A DNA stretch of 31,249 nucleotides, taken from Victivallales bacterium (GTDB lineage: Bacteria; Verrucomicrobiota; Lentisphaeria; Oligosphaerales; Oligosphaeraceae). Made by a program: the position numbers and the translations under genes. The notes below the pieces were generated by a model. It ran no database searches and was not told where the DNA came from. It saw only the letters and a list, made by a program, of their open reading frames with translations. Location: positions 1-31,249 of the forward strand of contig JAGCSE010000227.1 in assembly GCA_017964325.1 (NCBI GenBank), written 5' to 3'. Shown piece after piece: positions 25,183-31,249 of the stretch; the first letter of the stretch is position 1; each line of letters starts with the position of its first letter.

Positions 25183-25232
25183 AAAAAGAGGCCGCCACAA
25201 CTCCTGAACCAAGAGGCGGTTACGGCGACCTC
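25183..25232 (-). terminator. Intrinsic terminator after the secreted coiled-coil gene
   Basis: GAGGCCGCC (25188-25196) pairs with GGCGACCTC (25224-25232), with one G-U pair in RNA. An inner AACC/GGTT stem lies in the loop. On the minus strand the stem is followed by five T (complement of 25183-25187). It starts 14 bases after the stop at 25246. Confidence 0.85.
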
Positions 25233-25245
25233 GAACAACACGTGA

Positions 25246-26343
25246 TCAGTGGGACATTTCCATACCAGGTTCCATGCCGTGCTCACCGCCGCCGCCCTGT
25301 TGCTGGGCGCGTTCGGCTTCAACCATCTCGCGCTGTTCCTGCTGCAAACGATTGTATTCAGAACGCGGCATCCAGCCAGTCACGTCGTCTTCAGGCATTC
25401 CGCTCTCAATCAATTTCTTGAAAGCCTTCTTGGTGGCTTTCACATAACCTTTCGCCCTGAATACGCGAGCAGATTCTTCATCCTTCAATAAAGCAGCCGT
25501 CTCTTCACGAAGCTTCGTGTACACTTCGCTCACATATTCCTTGCGCGCAATCCAGTGTTCGGGGTTCGGGCTTTGCATGCGCAAACCAAGACGCCGCTTG
25601 TTGATCTGTCCTGTTTCATCCAAGATGGTCGCTAGATTCGGAATATATCCACTGCTAAGAAAAGCACCAGGAAGACGCTTTTCCATCTCATCCATCTTAT
25701 AGCCCGCGATCTGCACGTCATAACGACGATTCGCATTCGCAACATACTCTTCCACTGCCTTGTCATGATAGAACTTGTAAAGACGAGCCTTCGTCTCCTC
25801 ATTAAGGTCACGTACATTGATCGTACGGCGCGGATATACTTTCACACGCTCCGTAGAGACTTCCATCAGCTTGCCTTGCACCAACGTATCCGCTCCAATA
25901 CCGTCGCGAATCTGGAACTCGACATTGTCGTTGCGCTGCCACATCTTGTATTTTTCTTCCGCTTCGCCTTTGAACTCGTCACGGCGGGATTCAGGAAATT
26001 TCACCTTAATTTCCTTCAAGATTTCCTTCTCAAGTTCTTCCTGAACCTCTTCCTTCGTCAGTTCTGGCGGCTTGACGGGACTCGTCCACGGCGCCAACAG
26101 CGGAATCGTACGGCTCAAACCGAGAAGAATCTTCTCTTCGGTGATTTCCTTGTCCAGCCGCTTCTGCACGGTGCGTTCAATCTCCGCTTCCAGCTTCGCA
26201 CGCTCGACATGCCAATCCTGACCGTCTTCCTCTTCATCATCGTCGTCGTCATCATCAGCAGCACGAACACTCATGCTGAAAATAACGAACGCAGACAGAA
26301 ACAGAGACCACAACAGACGGTTACGCTTCTTGAACAATTTCAT
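25246..26343 (-). CDS. Secreted helical protein of unknown function (paralogue A)
   Basis: This 365-residue protein has a signal peptide (MKLFKKRNRLLWSLFLSAFVIFSMSVRA, about 1-28) followed at once by an acidic tract of about ten Asp and Glu residues (ADDDDDDDEEED). The body is mostly charged helix, with a central small beta-like segment (about 145-180: NDNVEFQIRDG...LVQGKLMEVSTERVKVYPRRTINVRDLNEETKARL). The C terminus is Gln/Gly/Met-rich (AQQQGGGGEHGMEPGMEMSH). I recognise no family. The central segment and flanking helices match the neighbouring gene at 26518. CAGGAGTAA precedes the ATG well. It has its own terminator; a hairpin separates it from its paralogue upstream. Confidence 0.8.
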   Translation of the reverse strand: MKLFKKRNRLLWSLFLSAFVIFSMSVRAADDDDDDDEEEDGQDWHVERAKLEAEIERTVQKRLDKEITEEKILLGLSRTIPLLAPWTSPVKPPELTKEEVQEELEKEILKEIKVKFPESRRDEFKGEAEEKYKMWQRNDNVEFQIRDGIGADTLVQGKLMEVSTERVKVYPRRTINVRDLNEETKARLYKFYHDKAVEEYVANANRRYDVQIAGYKMDEMEKRLPGAFLSSGYIPNLATILDETGQINKRRLGLRMQSPNPEHWIARKEYVSEVYTKLREETAALLKDEESARVFRAKGYVKATKKAFKKLIESGMPEDDVTGWMPRSEYNRLQQEQREMVEAERAQQQGGGGEHGMEPGMEMSH

Positions 26344-26476
26344 GACTTACTCCTGGTAATGACTCAATTATCGTTTCATATTTTATTTTTTTATTAACAA
26401 AAATCCACCATCTTCTAAATTAACACATTCTTTGTATTAAAGCAATTCATTTTCGCGCTTTTTTTGGCGATTTCTT

Positions 26477-26507
26477 GAAAAAAAAGTCGTTTCCTTACTT
26501 TTTTTTC
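26477..26507 (-). terminator. A/T-stem hairpin terminator after paralogue B
   Basis: GAAAAAAAAG (26477-26486) and CTTTTTTTTC (26498-26507) form a ten-base stem with an 11-base loop, 11 bases after the stop codon at 26518. The A-tract, hairpin and U-tract arrangement can terminate transcription in either direction, though the stem is almost all A-T. Confidence 0.6.
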
Positions 26508-26517
26508 ATTTTTTCTC

Positions 26518-27420
26518 TCATTTGCCAAGCAATTTCTCCATAAACGACCGCTTCAAATCCATGCTCCCCGTCAACGGAAAATCATGGACATGATTCACCA
26601 AACGCCACCGCCCTGTCATCGTATCAAACTGATATCCGAAAAACGCATAGAGATTCTCAAGCTCCGACTTGATTCTCTCGTCGTACAACTCCTTTTTTTT
26701 CTCCTGAGCACGCGCCTCCAAGGCCGCGCTCTTGTCAACCCAATTGCTCTGGGCGAAATACAATTTCGGCTTCTTCTTGTCATCGTTGACAGGAATGTAT
26801 CCATCCGCCAGCAGTTCCCTCTCCAGAATGTCAGGCATCATCTCCTCAACCATGGTCGTACGGCTTGCTTCCACTTGTGCCGTCCGCTGGCGAACATACT
26901 GCTCCTTTCGATTTTCACTCCGTTCCTCCGAAAAACGCGCATACGTATCCGCATCAAGATCTTGCACATATATCATGCCCGAGTTGCCAATGCGCACGGC
27001 ATTTTCCGTAATCGCCTGAATCCGACCCTTGTATATGCTGTGCGGCGGCTTCGCAGATCTGATTTCGACGTCGTCGCCGACTTTCAACAGGCTGAATTTC
27101 GTCTCCGCTTCAACCTTCGCAGCCAAAAGCAACGTGTCAGGATACTTTTCCAACGCCAACTGCATGGCCATCTTCCGTGCGCGATCCAGATGATCGGCAA
27201 ACGAATAAGCTGGCGGCGTGACTGGCCAGTCGTATTCCAACTCCCCCGCGATTTTGCGCAAGTCAAGCAGTTTCAGGACTTCCACCGTCACGCGGCGGTC
27301 AGCCACTTCCTCAATCTGCTCGGGAGTCAGCGTCTCCTGTGCGTATGCCATTTGGACAAAACAACATGGCACCGCCAAAAGATGGAGGCCCAGCCATAAC
27401 GATGTCATGCTTTTCTTCAC
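26518..27420 (-). CDS. Secreted helical protein of unknown function (paralogue B)
   Basis: This 300-residue protein has a signal peptide (MKKSMTSLWLGLHLLAVPCC...AYAQ, about 1-28). GTG 27420 is chosen because AGGA lies eight bases upstream and it supplies the basic start; ATG 27408 is an alternative. The body matches paralogue A in order: a helix ending in KYP, a short sandwich-like segment VGDDVEIRSA...IYKGRIQAITENAVRIGNSGMIYVQDLDADTYARF, then long charged helices, then LLADGYIPV and NWVDKSAALEARAQEKKKEL. The C terminus (YAFFGYQFDTMTGRWRLVNH) has no counterpart in A. No enzyme motif is seen. It may be a structural or envelope protein; the function is unknown. Confidence 0.78.
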   Translation of the reverse strand: MKKSMTSLWLGLHLLAVPCCFVQMAYAQETLTPEQIEEVADRRVTVEVLKLLDLRKIAGELEYDWPVTPPAYSFADHLDRARKMAMQLALEKYPDTLLLAAKVEAETKFSLLKVGDDVEIRSAKPPHSIYKGRIQAITENAVRIGNSGMIYVQDLDADTYARFSEERSENRKEQYVRQRTAQVEASRTTMVEEMMPDILERELLADGYIPVNDDKKKPKLYFAQSNWVDKSAALEARAQEKKKELYDERIKSELENLYAFFGYQFDTMTGRWRLVNHVHDFPLTGSMDLKRSFMEKLLGK

Positions 27421-27452
27421 GCTTTGTATCCTATATTATATAATGGTATAAA

Positions 27453-28646
27453 TTAACAGTCGGCGAAATTGTCAAAATAGCCTTGGACGAGGACGACGGG
27501 CGTCCCCTTGTCCCCCGAACCGCTCGTCAAGTCGCACAAACTGCCCAGCAGATCCGTCAACTGACGCGGAGTCGTCCCCAAAGATTCGTCTTTTCCAACC
27601 AAGTTCTTCTTCTTTGACCGTATCTTCTCAAGAATTGTTTCTTGAACAGCGGCATCATCGCTTTGCGTCTTCTGCGTCTCATCCGCCAAATATTTCAGTT
27701 TCAATTCGTTGGGAGTACCTTTCAAGCCAGACGTATAGGCGGGGGAGACAACGGGATCCGCCAGTTCCCAAATCTTGCCGACTGGATCCTTGAACGCGCC
27801 GTCACCATAGACCATAACTTCTATTGTCTTGCCCGTCAGGGCCTTAAGACGCGCCTGGATGTCCTCCACCAACGGCTGGCAGTCCCGTGGAAACAATTTC
27901 ACCTTTTCATCATCAGACTTGTTCGAGCCAAGCAGACCATAATTTTCATTGTAGCCTGCGCCCGCCTCTACGGGAGCCGTGCAGATATCGTCCAAACCAT
28001 ACACAATCTCCGCGCCAGCCGCCTTCAGCAGCCGCTTGTTGCGGTTTCGCGTATGGATATCACACGTCAATATCTGCTTCGTGAACGGCAGGAGCGCGCG
28101 CACATCGTTGCCAAAATGCACGACGACTTTTTCCGGCCCGATGATTTCCTTGTACATATCGACATAGTCGATTCCCGTGAACGGATGCAACACCTTCTCG
28201 CCGAATATCCTGCGGTACTCCGCCTCCGTCAGCACGTCCGAATACGGATTCACGCCGCTGGCATCCAGCATATCTGGATCCATCAGGTGGTTGCCGACTT
28301 CATCGGACGGATAGCTCAACAGCAGGTGCATCTTCTTCACACCACGTGCGATACCGCGCAACAGCACGGAAAAACGGTTGCGGCTCAATATCGGAAACGC
28401 GACGCCGACTTCCCCGCCCGGGAACTTCGCCCGTACATCCGCGGCAATCTGGTCAACCGTCACATAGTTGCCCTGCGTGCGCGCCACTACGGATTCCGTG
28501 ATCGCCACCACGTCACGGTCGTTCATCGCATATCCTTCGTTCTCCCACGATTCCTTCAACGCCGCCACCACCTGGCTGGCCAAATCATCGCCACTACGGA
28601 AAATCGGACAGCGAATCCCGCGGACAACTGTTCCTACTGTACGCAT
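27453..28646 (-). CDS. CofE-like coenzyme F420-0:L-glutamate ligase family protein
   Basis: This 397-residue protein is recognised by family similarity (COG1478/F420_ligase). The N terminus is RTVGTVVRGIRCPIFRSGDDLASQVVAAL, followed by RDVVAITESVVARTQGNYVTV, which is the conserved opening of CofE-type enzymes. ENYGLLGSNKSDDEKVKLFPRDC and MVYGDGAFKDPVGKIWELADP follow. True CofE adds glutamates to F420-0 using GTP, but this homologue is longer and found in organisms not known to make F420. Its reaction is therefore uncertain, with another amide-ligation role possible. ATG 28646 is preferred to TTG 28655, since AAAGGAGT is placed too near the TTG. It is divergent from the helicase gene. Confidence 0.82.
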   Translation of the reverse strand: MRTVGTVVRGIRCPIFRSGDDLASQVVAALKESWENEGYAMNDRDVVAITESVVARTQGNYVTVDQIAADVRAKFPGGEVGVAFPILSRNRFSVLLRGIARGVKKMHLLLSYPSDEVGNHLMDPDMLDASGVNPYSDVLTEAEYRRIFGEKVLHPFTGIDYVDMYKEIIGPEKVVVHFGNDVRALLPFTKQILTCDIHTRNRNKRLLKAAGAEIVYGLDDICTAPVEAGAGYNENYGLLGSNKSDDEKVKLFPRDCQPLVEDIQARLKALTGKTIEVMVYGDGAFKDPVGKIWELADPVVSPAYTSGLKGTPNELKLKYLADETQKTQSDDAAVQETILEKIRSKKKNLVGKDESLGTTPRQLTDLLGSLCDLTSGSGDKGTPVVLVQGYFDNFADC

Positions 28647-28780
28647 AATCTTCAATGACTCCTTTGTTTTTTAATCAGTCTGCGAACGCATCAGCGCTCG
28701 AAGCCAACATGAATCCAATTTAAAACAAATATATAATTTACCTGCTTTCCTTGATATTCGCAATAAGGAGATAAATTTAT

Positions 28781-28837
28781 TTGGTTGTTTTTTTGATTTT
28801 TTACTGTTTTTTCCCTTGCAAACCATCAACGGCATGA
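28781..28837 (+). CDS. Putative 18-residue hydrophobic leader peptide overlapping the helicase start
   Basis: A short frame from TTG 28781 encodes a hydrophobic peptide of 18 residues (MVVFLIFYCFFPCKPSTA) and stops with the TGA of ATGA, overlapping the helicase ATG at 28834. It is preceded by AAGGAGAT (28765-28772), the only Shine-Dalgarno in this gap, at about ten bases from the TTG. The helicase ATG has none of its own, so translation might be coupled. This is speculative: it rests on one Shine-Dalgarno and one overlap, and the TTG start is weak. Confidence 0.3.
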   Translation: MVVFLIFYCFFPCKPSTA

Positions 28838-30213
28838 TTTCCATCTTCTTCAAAGACGGCACCCTTCTTCTGGATGCTCCACAGGACACGGACCTTCCAA
28901 TCAAAGATCTCTGTATCTATGATGCTCGCGTATCTTCTTGGCGTTCAGAAGCCTGTGCATACGCAGACATCATCATGGCTCTCCACGGTGCCGCAATCCC
29001 ATACGACGACCAGGCAAGAAAATACACCTCCCTCCAGCTCCATCGACAGTCCCTCTTCCCCCCGCGCGACTACCAACGGCAGGCCGTCACCGCCTGGGCT
29101 AAGTCCCGCCGCCGCGGCGTCATTGTCCTGCCCACTGGTACAGGCAAGTCTTTCGTCGCACAAATGGCCATGGAACTTTGCAACCGCTCCACCCTTGTCG
29201 TCGTCCCCACGCTGGACCTCATGGAACAATGGGCCTCCCAACTCGCCAAAGCCTTCAATCAGGAAATCGGTCTCCTCGGCGGCGGCTCGAAAGACGTTCG
29301 CGACTTGACCGTATCCACTTACGATTCCGCTATCCTCATGATGGAATCCATCGGCGACCGCTTCGGCCTGCTCGTTGTCGATGAATGCCACCACCTGCCA
29401 GGCCCCTCCTACCAAACGCTCGCCAAATTCACCATCGCCCCCTTCCGCCTCGGTCTCACCGCCACCCCCGAACGCGACGACGGCATGGACGACGCCCTCG
29501 ACCGCCTCATCGGCCCAATCTGCTTCCGTAAGGACATCGATGAAATGGAAGGCAACGCCCTCGCCTCCTATCGCACGGAGACGATTCCCGTCGCACTTGA
29601 CGACCAAGAGCTAGATGAATATCTTCATCAGCGTCAGATATATACAGATTTCATCCGCGCCAACCGCATCAACTTTTCGGCACGGGATGGCTGGAATCAG
29701 TTTCTCCGCGCCTGTTCGCGGCAACGCAACGGTCGCGCAGCGTTGAACGCCTATCTGAAACAGCGAGAAATCGCCCGCGGCGGAAAAGGCAAGCTCGATC
29801 TCCTCTGGCAGCTTTTCAACGAACACATCCATGAACGTATTCTCGTCTTCACCGCCGACAATCAGACGGCCTACGCCATCGGCCAGCGTTTCTGCCTGCC
29901 AGTCCTCACCCACCATACGAAAATCGCCGAACGTCGTTCGCTCCTAGATGCTTTCCGCCAAGGACTTCTGCCGATTCTCGTGACTTCCAAGATTCTCAAC
30001 GAAGGAGTCGATGTGCCCGAAGCATCCGTCGGAATCGTCGTCTCAGGCTCTGGCTCCGTCCGCGAACACGTCCAGCGGCTCGGCCGCATCCTGCGTCCCT
30101 CTGCAGGCAAACAGGCCGTCCTCTATGAACTCATCTCCGCAGGAACCTCCGAATCATACGTCAGCGAAAGGAGAAGACAACACCGTGCTTACGAAAGACC
30201 TGATTCTATGTAA
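28834..30213 (+). CDS. xpb: XPB/Rad25-type superfamily 2 DNA helicase
   Basis: This 459-residue ATP-dependent 3'-5' helicase is of the type that pairs with Bax1 in archaea for DNA repair. An N-terminal damage-recognition-like domain (about 1-70, ISIFFKDGTLLLDAP and YDARVSSWRSEACAYADI) precedes helicase domain 1. That holds the Q-like element RDYQRQAV, Walker A LPTGTGKS, Walker B VVDECHH, motif III LTATP, and ERDD in place of the canonical RED triplet. Helicase domain 2 has ILVFTADNQTAYAI, TSKILNEGVDVPEA (motif V) and HVQRLGRILRPS (motif VI). ATG 28834 has no Shine-Dalgarno; TTG 28816 is possible. The last 29 bases overlap the next gene, so the two are probably translated together. Confidence 0.92.
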   Translation: MISIFFKDGTLLLDAPQDTDLPIKDLCIYDARVSSWRSEACAYADIIMALHGAAIPYDDQARKYTSLQLHRQSLFPPRDYQRQAVTAWAKSRRRGVIVLPTGTGKSFVAQMAMELCNRSTLVVVPTLDLMEQWASQLAKAFNQEIGLLGGGSKDVRDLTVSTYDSAILMMESIGDRFGLLVVDECHHLPGPSYQTLAKFTIAPFRLGLTATPERDDGMDDALDRLIGPICFRKDIDEMEGNALASYRTETIPVALDDQELDEYLHQRQIYTDFIRANRINFSARDGWNQFLRACSRQRNGRAALNAYLKQREIARGGKGKLDLLWQLFNEHIHERILVFTADNQTAYAIGQRFCLPVLTHHTKIAERRSLLDAFRQGLLPILVTSKILNEGVDVPEASVGIVVSGSGSVREHVQRLGRILRPSAGKQAVLYELISAGTSESYVSERRRQHRAYERPDSM

Positions 30214-31249
30214 GTCCTCCAATGGCAAACTAAAACCGCAGTTTGTCAGTACATCGGACGCAGAACTTCTGGACCTCGCCGAACGCCTTCTGGCAGCCTA
30301 CGATCCGTCTTCATCCCCCGTGCGGGAAGATATCGAAGAACTGACGTCGCAGGTCGTCCAAGGCTGCCGAACGCTGAAACAGGCCCAAGGCATCCTGAAA
30401 GTCGTTGATGACCAGGCCATTTTCTCCGCTCCGCAGGACATGGACTACGCCGCCGCCCGTTTCAATCTTTTCCAAAAAGCCGCCGAAATCCTCCGTGCCA
30501 ATCCAGGCCAGCTTGAAGAACAATACCATCAACAACTTAAGGAATTGACTGCTGACAATCCGCTCGCCTCCCGCGAGTCCATTTACGAAGATCTGCCCGC
30601 AAACGACCGGCTCGTCAAGCTGTCGTTCATCACCCCGAAGCAAGTTCTTGAACGCTACAACTGCGCCCTCGTCCAATCCCTTCTCCTCCATGCCTCCAGC
30701 CTCCAGCTCGTCGTCCATGACACAGACCCAGCCAAGCTCCGCCGCCTTTTCAAATATCTTAAATTCTTTCGCCTTCTCGCAAGCATCACCGCAGACCGCT
30801 CCGCCGATTCGTCAGACACACCCGACAAGCTGAACATCGTCATCGACGGCCCCGCCTCCCTTTTCGACCAATCCAAACGATACGGATTCCAACTGGCCTG
30901 CTTCTTCCCCGCCGTCGTCGCACTCGACCACTGGCATCTACGTGCGGAAATCAACTGGAAAGACACCAAGAAATTTCTTGTTTTGGACGAATCATGCGGC
31001 CTCGTCTCACACTACCACAATTTCACAGCATACGTACCAGAAGAAATCCAGCTGTTCCACAGATATTTCAAAGAATCCGTAACAGACTGGACCATCGTCG
31101 GTAACGCTCCCTTCATCAAAGCAAACGGCAACGATGTAATATTCCCAGATTTCTCCTTTCAGCATACCGACGGCACGCTCGTACATCTGGAGCTTTTCCA
31201 CCGCTGGCACGCCACGCAGATCATGCCGCGCCTCGACTGGCTTGAACAG
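30185..31249 (+). CDS. bax1: DUF790/Bax1-type nuclease, partial at window end
   Basis: This open frame (355 residues so far, no stop before the edge) begins at GTG 30185, 29 bp inside the helicase gene, with AAAGGAG about 11 bases upstream. It starts MLTKDLILCKSSNGKLKPQFV and carries the DUF790 landmarks: SRESIYEDLPANDRLVKLSF, LERYNCALVQSLLLHASSLQL (residues about 155-180), and the C-terminal VIFPDFSFQHTDGTLVHLELFHRWH. The PDF and LELFHRWH pair fits the metal-binding Asp and Glu of a PD-(D/E)XK-like nuclease core. Bax1 is the nuclease partner of archaeal XPB, which unwinds and cuts damaged DNA. The gene order and overlap with XPB support the assignment. The rest of the protein lies beyond the window. 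Confidence 0.9.
   Translation, partial: MLTKDLILCKSSNGKLKPQFVSTSDAELLDLAERLLAAYDPSSSPVREDIEELTSQVVQGCRTLKQAQGILKVVDDQAIFSAPQDMDYAAARFNLFQKAAEILRANPGQLEEQYHQQLKELTADNPLASRESIYEDLPANDRLVKLSFITPKQVLERYNCALVQSLLLHASSLQLVVHDTDPAKLRRLFKYLKFFRLLASITADRSADSSDTPDKLNIVIDGPASLFDQSKRYGFQLACFFPAVVALDHWHLRAEINWKDTKKFLVLDESCGLVSHYHNFTAYVPEEIQLFHRYFKESVTDWTIVGNAPFIKANGNDVIFPDFSFQHTDGTLVHLELFHRWHATQIMPRLDWLEQ

Noticed and set aside
27421..27470. TTGACA plus TATAAT upstream of paralogue B
   Set aside because: The TTGACA falls in the CofE-like coding end and the gap to TATAAT is 29 bp, so it is not a sensible promoter.
27642..28658. 338-residue open frame opposite the CofE-like gene
   Set aside because: Shadow of the real gene; rich in Arg, His and Gln as expected from reverse-complement codons, with no motif.
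28945..29607. Minus-strand 220-residue frame inside the helicase
   Set aside because: Overlaps Walker A to motif III of XPB; no domain and no ribosome site.

Overview
Organism. The window is a bacterial chromosome segment with moderate GC and AT-rich intergenic gaps. No rRNA or tRNA gene and no strong taxonomic marker is present, so assignment is inference. The mix of scattered, non-Sus carbohydrate enzymes (GH78 rhamnosidase, pectate-lyase-fold protein, large clan GH-A protein, GH99/WbsX-like protein, CBM9-like proteins), a lone mreB, two xylose-isomerase-like sugar epimerases and secreted proteins with no recognisable family best fits the PVC group, especially Lentisphaerota or Kiritimatiellota from a gut or other polysaccharide-rich habitat. 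No phage, insertion sequence, CRISPR array or integrase was seen. The DNA is densely coding: the longest gene-free gaps are about 200 bp, and no gap exceeds 300 bp.

Layout. (1) 62-5131, minus: two-gene glycan operon, a 1198-residue secreted GH-A/CBM9 protein followed by a pectate-lyase-fold protein. (2) 5313-6428, plus: a rhomboid protease carrying two zinc ribbons. (3) 6435-10471, minus: endonuclease/exonuclease/phosphatase-family protein, secreted thioredoxin-like protein, then a GH78 alpha-L-rhamnosidase preceded by a large hairpin. (4) 10670-11341, plus: ribbon-helix-helix/PIN toxin-antitoxin pair in which the toxin's last residues have been lost by a frameshift. (5) 11355-13727, minus: sugar isomerase, stand-alone double-ACT protein, intrinsic terminator, DMT-like permease. 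(6) 13908-18157, plus: secreted GH99/WbsX-like protein, small secreted protein, lipoprotein-like alpha/beta hydrolase. (7) 18190-22959, minus: TIM-barrel sugar epimerase, terminator, serine beta-lactamase-fold hydrolase, cytoplasmic CBM9-like protein, MFS transporter, small membrane protein. (8) 23035-28646, minus: MreB, LOG-family protein, two paralogous secreted coiled-coil proteins of unknown function, and a CofE-like F420-0:glutamate ligase homologue. (9) 28781-31249, plus: an XPB-type helicase overlapping a DUF790/Bax1-type nuclease gene that runs off the window edge.

How the genes work together. Regions 1, 3, 6 and 7 read as a distributed plant- or mucin-glycan utilisation capacity. Secreted enzymes act outside or in the periplasm, several enzymes without signal peptides act inside, and the isomerase/epimerases and permeases handle released sugars. 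The most notable system is the XPB-Bax1 pair, an archaeal-type helicase-nuclease repair machine, in what otherwise looks like an ordinary bacterial chromosome. It is possibly governed by a hydrophobic 18-codon leader that overlaps the helicase start by ATGA. Other points of interest are the frameshifted PIN toxin, the paralogous secreted pair, the zinc-ribbon rhomboid, and a set of structured intergenic elements.
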